21,661 nucleotides of DNA from an uncultured Clostridia bacterium (GTDB taxonomy: Bacteria > Bacillota > Clostridia > Oscillospirales > Acutalibacteraceae), in NCBI GenBank assembly GCA_946186535.1, contig CAMHNT010000003.1, positions 1 to 21,661 on the forward strand. Reading direction: 5' to 3'. A program made the position numbers and the translations under genes. The notes beneath the pieces are model-generated. The model worked only from the letters and a program-made list of their open reading frames with translations. It was not told the origin of the DNA and searched no databases. Below, piece after piece: positions 1 through 7,050 of the stretch. How positions within the stretch are numbered: the stretch's first letter is position 1; each line of letters opens with the position of its first letter.

Positions 1-49
1 GCCTTGATGAGGGTTAAGGTTCAATAACGGATTTTACCGGTAATGATAT

Positions 50-66
50 CCGCTCAAGGTGAGCGG
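50..66 (+). promoter_or_regulatory. Inverted repeat in the leader of the first amylase
   Basis: CCGCTCA (50-56) and TGAGCGG (60-66) form a perfect 7-bp inverted repeat around the trinucleotide AGG. It ends 26 nt before the Shine-Dalgarno sequence of the first amylase. It could be an operator or a leader hairpin. No -35/-10 pair can be placed in the 105 bases visible upstream of the gene, so its position relative to transcription is unknown. Confidence 0.35.
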
Positions 67-105
67 TATTGAATGGAAAACAAAAATGATCGGGAGGAAT
101 TTAAA

Positions 106-1920
106 ATGACATTAAAAAGAACAATGTGCGCTCTCCTCGCTGCTTCGATGCTCGTGACGGGCGCCGTTGTAACTCAGAGTATCGCTTCTGCCGAGTCCGT
201 AAGCTCCGAAGCTTCATCGGTTGAGACTTCGGGCAATAAGTACGGTCTGAGAGACAATATCCAGGACGGTGTAATTCTTCACTGCTTTGACTGGACATAC
301 GACCAGATTAAGGAAGAACTTCCGAATATCGCCGAGGCAGGTTTTACGTCTGTACAGACTTCTCCGGCACAGCCTGACGGAACGGGCGCGTGGTACTGGC
401 TCTATCAGCCGAAGGGATTCTATCTGAGCAGCAACGGTCTCGGAACAAAGGCTGATTTGCAGGCTCTTTGTGAAGAAGCCGAAAAGTACGGTATCAAGGT
501 TGTTGTTGATGTAGTTGCAAACCACCTTGCAGGCGACCATTCCGATATTCAGGAAGAGCTTAAGGACAGCCAGTACTGGCATACATACGGCGATGTAAAT
601 TCATGGGAGGATCGTTATCAGGTAACACACGGCGATATCGGCATGCCTGACCTCGCTACGGAGAATCCTCGTGTACAGGAAATCGTAAAGGGATATGCCG
701 AGGAGCTTAAGAGCGTAGGTGTTGACGGTATCCGTTGGGACACAGCAAAGCACATCGCACTCCCGAGCGAGGGCGACAATTTCTGGAAGGTTGTAACCGA
801 TACGGGACTTTACAACTACGGTGAGATCCTTGTAGGTCCGGACGACCGTTCTACTGGAAACGAGGGTCTGATGAAGGAGTACACAGATTACATGAGCGTT
901 ACCGACAGCAATTACTGCTCCGATGTAAGAAACGCTTTTGCAGGCGGCAGCGCTTACGGTGCATACGGTAACTGGGTTGCAAGAGGCCTTACTTCCGATA
1001 AGATAGTATACTGGGGCGAGAGCCATGATACATGGGCTAACGCTTACGAGGGCGACTATTCATGGAACAAGAGCCAGAACGTAATTGACCGTGCCTATGC
1101 TGCAATTGCAAGCCGTAACATGGCAACGGCTCTCTACTTCTCACGTCCTTCCTCCGATCCTTCCGCAAAGGAAAACACAAAGATCGGTGTAAAGGGCAGC
1201 ACTCACTTCACAGACAAAGAAGTTGCCGCTGTTAACCATTTCCACAATGCAATGGTTGGTAAAGAGGATTACTATACAACTTCGAACGGCTGCGTTGTTA
1301 TTACACGTAAGGGCGGCGGCGCTATCATCATAAAGGGCAGCGGCGATCAAGGCTATGTTTCGGTTGAGAATGCAGGCGGATACGCTAAGGTCGGTACATA
1401 TAAGGACGAAATCACAGGCAACACATTTACTGTAACCGCTAACTCCATCGAGGGTGAAATCGGCAGCACAGGTATCGCTGTTGTTTATGATTCTGACGAT
1501 ACGGATACGGACACAACAACGGATACGGACACAACAACGGATACAGCTACAGACACTGATACAGCTACTGATACAAATACAGATACAAATACAGATACAG
1601 AATCCGATACAGACACATCAACAGACACAGCTACTGATACTGAAACAGATACAGGCGATGATACGGATTCAGATACACCTGTAACGGTAAAGGTTCTTCT
1701 CGGTGACGCTAACCAGGACGGAAAGGTATCTCTCAGAGACGCGTCCCTTACGCTAAGAGCTGTAGTCGGAAAAGCAACTCTTACGGAAAAAGGTGAGCTT
1801 GCCGCAGATGTTAACGGCGACAGTTCGATCACCTCGGCAGATGCAGTCAGCATTCAGAGATATGATGTCGGACTTGTTGACGGAGATATCGGAAAGACTG
1901 TTGAGCTGACAACAAAATAA
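106..1920 (+). CDS. Secreted GH13 alpha-amylase with C-terminal dockerin (amylosome type)
   Basis: Predicted 604-residue extracellular endo-acting alpha-amylase that hydrolyses alpha-1,4 bonds in starch. Residues 1-29 are a signal peptide (MTLKRTMCALLAASML, cleavage probably after ASA). The GH13 catalytic domain runs to about 390 and resembles Bacillus AmyE (subfamily 28). Region I is DVVANH (135-140). Region II is GIRWDTAKH with nucleophile D212. Region III is YGEIL with acid/base E240. Region IV is GESHDT with D308. All three catalytic acids are present. A beta domain ends near 460, followed by a Thr/Asp linker (about 461-525) and a type I dockerin with two calcium-loop repeats (GDANQDGKVS from 533, ADVNGDSS from 567). 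I chose ATG 106, because an in-frame ATG at 73 would lie upstream of the strong GGGAGGAA (92-99) placed correctly for 106. It is paralogous to the next gene but lacks the starch-binding module. Function is sure; the exact cleavage pattern is not visible. Confidence 0.93.
   Translation: MTLKRTMCALLAASMLVTGAVVTQSIASAESVSSEASSVETSGNKYGLRDNIQDGVILHCFDWTYDQIKEELPNIAEAGFTSVQTSPAQPDGTGAWYWLYQPKGFYLSSNGLGTKADLQALCEEAEKYGIKVVVDVVANHLAGDHSDIQEELKDSQYWHTYGDVNSWEDRYQVTHGDIGMPDLATENPRVQEIVKGYAEELKSVGVDGIRWDTAKHIALPSEGDNFWKVVTDTGLYNYGEILVGPDDRSTGNEGLMKEYTDYMSVTDSNYCSDVRNAFAGGSAYGAYGNWVARGLTSDKIVYWGESHDTWANAYEGDYSWNKSQNVIDRAYAAIASRNMATALYFSRPSSDPSAKENTKIGVKGSTHFTDKEVAAVNHFHNAMVGKEDYYTTSNGCVVITRKGGGAIIIKGSGDQGYVSVENAGGYAKVGTYKDEITGNTFTVTANSIEGEIGSTGIAVVYDSDDTDTDTTTDTDTTTDTATDTDTATDTNTDTNTDTESDTDTSTDTATDTETDTGDDTDSDTPVTVKVLLGDANQDGKVSLRDASLTLRAVVGKATLTEKGELAADVNGDSSITSADAVSIQRYDVGLVDGDIGKTVELTTK
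1498..1680 (+). repeat. Thr/Asp linker-coding low-complexity repeat
   Basis: Irregular repetition of GATAC-A and GACAC-A units encodes about 60 residues of TDTDT, TATDT and TNTDT linker between the beta domain and the dockerin. It is a flexible, probably O-glycosylated spacer typical of cellulosome-like enzymes. The repeat makes the tract prone to slippage length change, but the frame is intact. The second amylase has a shorter, serine-richer equivalent at about 4441-4515. Confidence 0.85.
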
Positions 1921-1965
1921 TCTGAGAAATTACAGTTTTTTATAACTCCTATATTTAATTTTCTT

Positions 1966-2006
1966 CGGAGCATAGAGCGGAAAATCGTTCTATGCTCCGA
2001 CTTTTT
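1966..2006 (+). terminator. Intrinsic terminator of the first amylase
   Basis: A 14-bp stem (1966-1979 with 1986-1999, one G-T wobble) has a six-base loop GAAAAT and is followed by TTTTT at 2002-2006. It begins 46 nt after the amylase stop. The bases between stop and stem (TTTTATAACTCCTATATT) are nearly repeated after the second amylase. Confidence 0.85.
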
Positions 2007-2087
2007 GTCGGCGGAAAGCTTTCCGTTTTCTGATATAAAAATCGTCAAATTTTCAAAAACTTATCACAAATAAATCCTAAATTATAC

Positions 2088-2116
2088 TTGACATTAGTTC
2101 TCAATATCTTTATACT
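2088..2116 (+). promoter_or_regulatory. Promoter of the second amylase
   Basis: TTGACA (2088-2093), a 17-base spacer and TATACT (2111-2116) give a near-perfect sigma-A type promoter. It lies after the terminator of the first amylase, so the second gene can be transcribed on its own. Transcription would start near 2123, about 335 nt before the start codon. Confidence 0.8.
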
Positions 2117-2228
2117 AATATTAAAGAGTTAATCGTAAAAAGTTAAGAGAATTTATACAAAGTGTCAGACTGTTTTGTAGATGATGTTCAAAACCGGTTG
2201 CATGTGTAGATTCCTTTGACAGTTAACC

Positions 2229-2249
2229 GTTAAACCCAAGAGGTTTAAC
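2229..2249 (+). promoter_or_regulatory. Inverted repeat in amylase leader (operator or hairpin)
   Basis: GTTAAACC (2229-2236), CAAGA and GGTTTAAC (2242-2249) form a perfect 8-bp inverted repeat. It lies roughly 105 nt downstream of the predicted transcription start. It could be a binding site for a dimeric repressor blocking elongation, or an RNA hairpin; the sequence alone does not decide. Confidence 0.45.
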
Positions 2250-2293
2250 TCTCCGTTCGAAAGCCTTTTAATATTCCGTGTTTGCTCAATGCG

Positions 2294-2312
2294 GTGTTTT
2301 GATATAAAACAC
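2294..2312 (+). promoter_or_regulatory. Second inverted repeat in amylase leader
   Basis: GTGTTTT (2294-2300), GATAT and AAAACAC (2306-2312) form a perfect 7-bp AT-rich inverted repeat in the leader of the second amylase. It is not followed by a T-run, so it is not an ordinary terminator. Operator or leader hairpin are both possible. Confidence 0.4.
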
Positions 2313-2457
2313 TAAAAATCCCCTCGCCTTGAACAGATATCGGATTTTTTAATGTTTTCGGATATGTCCTGAGTGTGAGTGCTTGGGAAGGCGGAACCGG
2401 CGTTTTTCGTGCTTTCAAGCAATCACTGAATCAAAAATGATTGGGAGGAATTTTAAA

Positions 2458-4746
2458 ATGACATTGAAAAGAACGATGTGTGCGATTCTCGCCGCATCAA
2501 TGCTCGCAACAGGTGCTGTTGCAACTCAGAGTGTCGCTTCTGCAGAGTCGGTAAGCTCCGCAAAAACTGTTTCGGTTGAGGCATCGGGCGCTGATTACGG
2601 TCTTATGGACAATATTCAGGACGGCGTTATTCTCCATTGCTTCGACTGGAAATACAAGGATATTATGGCTGAAATTCCGAATATTGCCGAAGCAGGCTTT
2701 ACCGCAGTTCAGACTTCTCCGGCACAGAGAGACGATTCTTTTGGAGTATGGTACATGCTCTATCAGCCGCAGAGCTTTTCTATTTCTTCGAACGCATTGG
2801 GTACAAAGGCTGAATTGCAGGCTCTTTGCGACGAGGCTGAGAAGTATGGTGTAAAGGTTATCGTTGACGTTGTTGCAAACCACCTCAGAGGAGATGGTTA
2901 TGGCACTGTAGACAGCAGCCTGGATAGAACTACTCATCCGGAATACTATCATGGTCTGGGCGGCAGCACAAACGATGGTGACCGTTATTCCGTAACTCAC
3001 AACGATGTCGGTATGGCTGACCTGAATTCGGAAAATACAGATTTGCAGAATATCATCTTGAATTACACAAAAGAGCTTCAGGGTGTAGGTGTCGACGGTA
3101 TTCGCTGGGACACTGCAAAGCATATCAGTCTCCCAAGCGAGGGATGCGATTTCTGGAAAACAGTAACATCTCAGGGACTTTATCACTACGGTGAGATTCT
3201 CAATACTCCGGGCGGTGACAATCCGAACGGATTGATGAATGAATATACAAGTATTATTTCGGTAACGGATAATAAGTACAGTACGGCAGTCAGAGACGCA
3301 ATTGTTGAAGGAAGAGTTCCGGATTCGGTAGGCTATTGGGAACCTATCGCAGGCGTTAAGAAGAACAAGCTCGTATTCTGGGCAGAGAGCCACGATACAT
3401 ATTCAAACAACGGTGAGTACGGTGAGGCTACACAGTTCAACAGCCAGAACCAGATGGACCGCACATGGGCAATCGTAGCGGCTCAGGGACAGGCTACTTC
3501 GCTGTATTTCTCACGTCCGGCTCAGACGGAAAAATCGAAAATTATGGCAGGTGACAAGGGCAGCACACACTTCACGGCTCCCGAGGTTGCAGAGGTTAAC
3601 AAGTTCCACAACGCTATGAACGGTCAGAAGGAATACTATTCCAAGGGCAGCGACGCAGCAGCAGTTTGCCGTGAGCAAGGTGCAGTTGTTGTTAAGCCAA
3701 CCGGCAGCGGTTCCGTTTCCGTACCTAACGGCGGCAGCACAACAGCTCCGGGCGAGTACGTTGACCAGGTTTCCGGCAACACATTCACAGTTACAGCTTC
3801 AACAATCAGTGGAACTGTAGGTGATTCCGGTATCGCAGTTCTTTACAGCGGTGTTATTAACAAAAAGGCAAGCGTTTCCGCAACTCCTTCCGATTCGAGC
3901 TTCACAACCGATACACTCAGTATTACACTCGGTCTCAAGAATGCAGACAGCGGTACATATTCAACAAGTGAAGGTGATTCCGGCTCATTCAAGGACGGCG
4001 ACAAGATCACAATCGGTTCAAAGACAGACGCTAAGGGTACTTCAAAGAAGATCACTGTTACACTTAAGGCAACAGGTGAAGACGGCGAAGAGGTTTCAAA
4101 GACATTCACATACACAAAGTCCGATCCTTCACTCAGAACATACATTTACTTCGATAATTCAACATACAACTGGAGCAGCGTTTACGCTTACGTTTATGAG
4201 GGTGAAGGTACAACAGCTAAGTCAAATGCTGCTTGGCCGGGCGTTCAGATGACCAAGGATTCCGCAACGGGCTACTATGCGCTTGATGTTGAGGATTTCA
4301 AGAATGGTCTTGTTATCTTCTCGGACGGAACGGATTCTGCTACAAACAGATATCCTGCATATATGCAGCCGGGATTGGAAATTGGCGGTACTTCAAAACT
4401 CTTTGGGGCAAACAACTCATGGACAGATTATACGTCTCCGGATTCTGATACTGATTCGAGTTCCGACACCGATACATCTGTTGATACAGATTCTGACTCC
4501 GATACCGATACACCTGTAAAGGTTAAGGTTCTCTCAGGTGACGCTAACCAGGATGGAAAGGTATCCCTCAGAGATGCTTCTATTGTACTTAAGGCTTCTG
4601 CTAACAAAGCTACGCTCGATTCAAAGGGTGAGCTTGCTGCAGATGTTAACGATGACAGAAAGATTAATTCGCTTGATGCAGTCAGCATTCAGAGATATGA
4701 TCTTGGAATTGATTCTTACAGTATCGGTAAAACTGTAGAGAAGTAA
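2458..4746 (+). CDS. Secreted GH13 alpha-amylase with CBM26-like module and dockerin
   Basis: Predicted 762-residue exported alpha-amylase, close paralogue of the gene at 106. Residues 1-29 are a signal peptide almost identical to that of the neighbour. The GH13 domain has DVVANH (137-142), GIRWDTAKH with nucleophile D218, YGEIL with acid/base E246, and ESHDT with D313. After the beta domain comes a beta-sandwich module (about 471-557, TPSDSSFTTDTLSITLGL) resembling the chitobiase-C-terminal/Ig-like modules paired with starch-binding domains. A CBM26-like domain follows (about 560-656, YIYFDN, AAWPGVQM, GLVIFSDG), then a Ser/Asp/Thr linker (662-686) and a two-repeat type I dockerin (GDANQDGK from 694, ADVNDDRK from 728). 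The start is ATG 2458, served by GGGAGGAA just upstream. The extra binding module suggests a role on granular starch. The enzyme class is sure; the module names are by pattern. Confidence 0.93.
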   Translation: MTLKRTMCAILAASMLATGAVATQSVASAESVSSAKTVSVEASGADYGLMDNIQDGVILHCFDWKYKDIMAEIPNIAEAGFTAVQTSPAQRDDSFGVWYMLYQPQSFSISSNALGTKAELQALCDEAEKYGVKVIVDVVANHLRGDGYGTVDSSLDRTTHPEYYHGLGGSTNDGDRYSVTHNDVGMADLNSENTDLQNIILNYTKELQGVGVDGIRWDTAKHISLPSEGCDFWKTVTSQGLYHYGEILNTPGGDNPNGLMNEYTSIISVTDNKYSTAVRDAIVEGRVPDSVGYWEPIAGVKKNKLVFWAESHDTYSNNGEYGEATQFNSQNQMDRTWAIVAAQGQATSLYFSRPAQTEKSKIMAGDKGSTHFTAPEVAEVNKFHNAMNGQKEYYSKGSDAAAVCREQGAVVVKPTGSGSVSVPNGGSTTAPGEYVDQVSGNTFTVTASTISGTVGDSGIAVLYSGVINKKASVSATPSDSSFTTDTLSITLGLKNADSGTYSTSEGDSGSFKDGDKITIGSKTDAKGTSKKITVTLKATGEDGEEVSKTFTYTKSDPSLRTYIYFDNSTYNWSSVYAYVYEGEGTTAKSNAAWPGVQMTKDSATGYYALDVEDFKNGLVIFSDGTDSATNRYPAYMQPGLEIGGTSKLFGANNSWTDYTSPDSDTDSSSDTDTSVDTDSDSDTDTPVKVKVLSGDANQDGKVSLRDASIVLKASANKATLDSKGELAADVNDDRKINSLDAVSIQRYDLGIDSYSIGKTVEK

Positions 4747-4800
4747 TTTTCTCTTGAAAATGAGTTAAAGTTTTATAACTCCTATATTCAATTTTCGGCG

Positions 4801-4836
4801 AGGCAGAGAGCGAGAAATCGTTCTCTGCTTTGCTTT
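4801..4836 (+). terminator. Intrinsic terminator of the second amylase
   Basis: GCAGAGAGCG (4803-4812) pairs with CGTTCTCTGC (4819-4828) with one G-T wobble around AGAAAT. The stem can extend outward a few pairs and is followed by the T-rich TTTGCTTTT. Its layout and preceding bases match the terminator of the first amylase. Confidence 0.75.
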
Positions 4837-5011
4837 TACTGGAATTGTCCGGATTTCTTCAGGCTTTGACTGCTCTCCGTTTCATACTGTCTGTTGCGCA
4901 TATTCGGTGCCGTGAGAATTAAGCTCATATTTTTGAACTCGCCGAATAAAATATTAATATTTGTGAGTTTGAAATAAACACGGTATATGCGCATGAATGT
5001 TATTTAGCCTA

Positions 5012-5040
5012 TTGCCTTTTTCCTTTTATTGTGTTAAAAT
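5012..5040 (+). promoter_or_regulatory. Promoter of rimM-trmD
   Basis: TTGCCT (5012-5017), a 17-base spacer and TAAAAT (5035-5040) lie 38 nt before the rimM start. The gap from 4840 to 5011 holds nothing else I can identify, so 4747-5078 contains only the amylase terminator and this promoter. Confidence 0.65.
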
Positions 5041-5078
5041 TTAACATAACAAATTATTCGGAGGGTTAGAAATTTAAT

Positions 5079-5594
5079 ATGAGAAAACAACAGTTTTTGG
5101 AAGTCGGTCAGATCGTAAATACCCAGGGCTTAAAGGGCGAAATGCGAGTTGACCCGTGGTGTGACGGCCCCGAATTTATCTGTATGTTCGATGAGCTTTA
5201 CCTTAAAAATGGCGACACGATAAAAATCACAAAATCCCGTGTTCAGAAAAATGTCGCAATTATCAAGGTGGAAGGCATTGATACCATAGAACAGGCAGAC
5301 ACTATGAGAAGAACGGTTCTTTATATCAACCGTGATGATATAGAACTTGACGACGATGTTTTCTTTGTTAGCGATATTCTTGACTGTGAGGTTGTTGACG
5401 TCGATACAAAGAAGAACTACGGAAAGGTTACCGATGTTATAAAAACGGGTGCTAACGATGTCTATCAGGTGACTGACGAAAGTGGAAAAAATTATCTGAT
5501 ACCTGTTATCGATGATGTCGTTTTAAGCACAGATGTTGACAGCGGAGTTATAGAAATTCGTCCTTTGAAAGGAATATTTAACGATGAGGATTGA
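5079..5594 (+). CDS. rimM: Ribosome maturation factor RimM
   Basis: 171 residues, the normal length for RimM, which binds ribosomal protein S19 and helps mature the 3' (head) domain of 16S rRNA in the 30S subunit. The N-terminal RimM beta-barrel (about 1-88) begins FLEVGQIVNTQGLKGEMRV, the family signature. The C-terminal PRC-barrel (about 95-168) contains VFFVSDILDCEVVD and NYLIPVIDDVV. The GGAGG at 5060-5064 lies 14 nt before the ATG, a long spacing, but no better start exists. The stop codon overlaps the trmD start by 11 nt, so the two are translationally coupled. The usual neighbours rpsP, khpA and rplS are absent. Confidence 0.95.
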   Translation: MRKQQFLEVGQIVNTQGLKGEMRVDPWCDGPEFICMFDELYLKNGDTIKITKSRVQKNVAIIKVEGIDTIEQADTMRRTVLYINRDDIELDDDVFFVSDILDCEVVDVDTKKNYGKVTDVIKTGANDVYQVTDESGKNYLIPVIDDVVLSTDVDSGVIEIRPLKGIFNDED

Positions 5595-6327
5595 TATAAT
5601 AACGTTGTTTCCGGAAATGTGCGAGGCGGTGATGAGCGAAAGCATAATCGGAAGAGCGAGAAAAAGCGGTGCTGTTGAGATTAACTGTCACCAGCTTCGT
5701 GACTTTGCATTCGACAAGCACAGACGCGTCGATGACGCTCCATACGGAGGCGGAATGGGCATGCTCATGATGGCTGAGCCTATTGCGCTCTGCTTTGAGG
5801 ATATCTGTAAGCAGACGTCAAGCCGTCCAAGGTTTATATATATGTCGCCTCAAGGAAAGACGCTGACGCAGGAAAAGATAAAGGAGCTTGCGGAATATGA
5901 AAATATCTGCTTGCTTTGCGGTCATTATGAAGGCGTGGACGAAAGACTGTTAGAGGAATACATCGATGAGGAAATCTCGATTGGCGACTATGTTCTTACG
6001 GGTGGCGAGCTTCCGGCTTTGGTGCTTGCCGATTCGCTTTCGAGAATGGCGCCGGGAGTCCTTTCAAATGACGAATGTTTCGAGCTTGAAAGCCATTACA
6101 ACGGCCTTTTGGAGTATCCTCAGTACACACGCCCCAGCGTCTGGAGAGGGAGAGAGGTTCCGCCGGTTCTGATGAGCGGTCATCACAAGAACGTAGAGGA
6201 TTTTAGGCGTGAACAGTCTGTTCTGAGAACGGCGAGAAAACGTCCGGATATGCTTGAAAAAGCCGATTTAACGGAAACAGAGAGGGAATTGGCAAATAAA
6301 GAAATAGCCAATGAGTACAATAAGTAA
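5584..6327 (+). CDS. trmD: tRNA (guanine37-N1)-methyltransferase TrmD
   Basis: 247-residue SPOUT methyltransferase that makes m1G37 in tRNAs with G at position 36, using S-adenosylmethionine, and so prevents +1 frameshifting. Visible motifs are YGGGMGM (54-59), YMSPQGKTL, LLCGHYEGVDER (110-121) and IGDYVLTGGELPA (133 onward), which form the trefoil knot that binds the cofactor. The C-terminal domain contains LLEYPQYTRP. In the segment NDECFELESHYNGLLE the residue aligning with the catalytic Asp169 of the H. influenzae and E. coli enzymes appears to be Glu169; I aligned this by eye. The start overlaps the end of rimM. Identification is firm. Confidence 0.96.
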   Translation: MRIDIITLFPEMCEAVMSESIIGRARKSGAVEINCHQLRDFAFDKHRRVDDAPYGGGMGMLMMAEPIALCFEDICKQTSSRPRFIYMSPQGKTLTQEKIKELAEYENICLLCGHYEGVDERLLEEYIDEEISIGDYVLTGGELPALVLADSLSRMAPGVLSNDECFELESHYNGLLEYPQYTRPSVWRGREVPPVLMSGHHKNVEDFRREQSVLRTARKRPDMLEKADLTETERELANKEIANEYNK

Positions 6328-6409
6328 AAATTATTTTGTTTAAATTGCACAAAGAACTTTGTTTTACTTTAACTTCAATCGTTAATCAATCCAAACTTAA
6401 AAATAACGG

Positions 6410-6437
6410 TTGACGATATCCCTCATTGTGATATAAT
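6410..6437 (+). promoter_or_regulatory. Promoter of the HPr gene
   Basis: TTGACG (6410-6415), 16 bases and a consensus TATAAT (6432-6437), preceded by TG to give the extended -10 TGATATAAT (6429-6437). Transcription would start about 65 nt before the ATG. This should be a strong constitutive promoter, as expected for HPr. Confidence 0.85.
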
Positions 6438-6509
6438 AGTATATAAGGATAAACTCAAAATTACAGGACAATTTCTTAATATTTTTTAATAGGAGAGAGG
6501 GTTACTTAA

Positions 6510-6773
6510 ATGTGTGTTAAGGAAGTATTAGTTGAAAATCAGGTTGGCTTGCACGCTCGTCCGGCAACGTTCTTTATTCAGAAAGCAAATGAGTTCAAAG
6601 CTTCAATCTGGGTTGAAAAGGAAGAGAGACGTGTTAATGCTAAGAGCCTCTTGGGTGTTCTTTCGCTCGGTATTGTAGGCGGTACTACAATCAAGATTCT
6701 TGCTGACGGTGCTGACGAAGAGGAAGCAGTAGACAGCTTGGTTGACCTTGTTAAGTCCGGCTTTGCTTCTTAA
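6510..6773 (+). CDS. ptsH: Phosphocarrier protein HPr
   Basis: 87 residues, the normal HPr length. His15 lies in GLHARPA and accepts phosphate from enzyme I for transfer to PTS sugar permeases. Ser46 lies in NAKSLLGVLSLG and is the site phosphorylated by HPr kinase in Firmicutes, where HPr-Ser-P acts as co-repressor with CcpA. Because His15 is present, this is HPr and not the regulatory paralogue Crh. AGGAGAGAGG (6491-6500) is a strong ribosome binding site. The gene has its own promoter and terminator and no enzyme I gene beside it, so it is monocistronic. It lies two genes downstream of the amylases; a regulatory link to them is only inference. Confidence 0.95.
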   Translation: MCVKEVLVENQVGLHARPATFFIQKANEFKASIWVEKEERRVNAKSLLGVLSLGIVGGTTIKILADGADEEEAVDSLVDLVKSGFAS

Positions 6774-6792
6774 TTTTTTCAATAATAAACTT

Positions 6793-6821
6793 AAGCATCG
6801 ACTCACGGTCGGTGCTTTTTT
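6793..6821 (+). terminator. Intrinsic terminator of the HPr gene
   Basis: AAGCATCGAC (6793-6802) pairs with GTCGGTGCTT (6808-6817) with one wobble pair and the loop TCACG, followed directly by a T-run. Confidence 0.9.
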
Positions 6822-6855
6822 CTTACTATGAAATGCCGTTGTGTCTTGTTTAATA

Positions 6856-6998
6856 CTAATCCCCATTAAAAAGTAGACCTTCCACTTTTTAATGGGGATT
6901 GAATGAGACGTCAATTGCGCTATAGCGCAATTGGGAAACGCGTTAAGCGTTTCCTTCTCTAATAGAAAGTGTCTACTTTCTATTAGAGAATAGTATAA
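6856..6998. repeat. Intergenic chain of four perfect hairpins (repeat family A, long copy)
   Basis: Four inverted repeats follow one another. The first is 17 bp (6858-6874 with 6884-6900), the second a 22-base palindrome (6912-6933), the third 8 bp (6934-6941 with 6947-6954) and the fourth 16 bp (6955-6970 with 6975-6990). The last three abut without a spare base. The left end (CTAATCCCCATTAAAAAGT) and right end (ATTAGAGAATAGTATAA) recur at 11415-11494 in the same orientation with a different middle. No ORF lies inside. It looks like a MITE or REP-type element, or a structured intergenic RNA, placed between HPr and uvrC. Confidence 0.85.
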
Positions 6999-7050
6999 GA
7001 GACATTATATGAGTGATATTATGAAATTGTTACAGCCAATGAGGTGAATC

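Larger units (their letters stand above)
2123..2457 (+). other. Long 5' leader of the second amylase
   Basis: About 335 nt without a convincing gene between the predicted transcription start and the ATG at 2458. It holds two small perfect inverted repeats (2229-2249 and 2294-2312), and a segment from GCCTTGA (2326) through CGGATTTT (2341) that recurs in the leader of the first amylase at 1-35. No known riboswitch class could be recognised by eye. An in-frame ATG at 2383 would add 25 residues of non-signal sequence and is rejected as a start. Confidence 0.55.

Noticed and set aside
1454..1853. ORFs in other frames over the linker and dockerin of the first amylase
   Set aside because: Their proteins are Ile/Gln or Val/Ser repeats produced by the low-complexity linker read out of frame.
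2216..2250. TTGACA at 2216 as a second promoter of the second amylase
   Set aside because: No acceptable -10 follows at normal spacing; the inverted repeat at 2229-2249 occupies the region.
6322..6369. Terminator after trmD (AAGTAAAA with TTTTACTT, inner ACAAAG/CTTTGT)
   Set aside because: Pairing is possible but almost entirely A-T with a large internal loop; too weak to list as a terminator.
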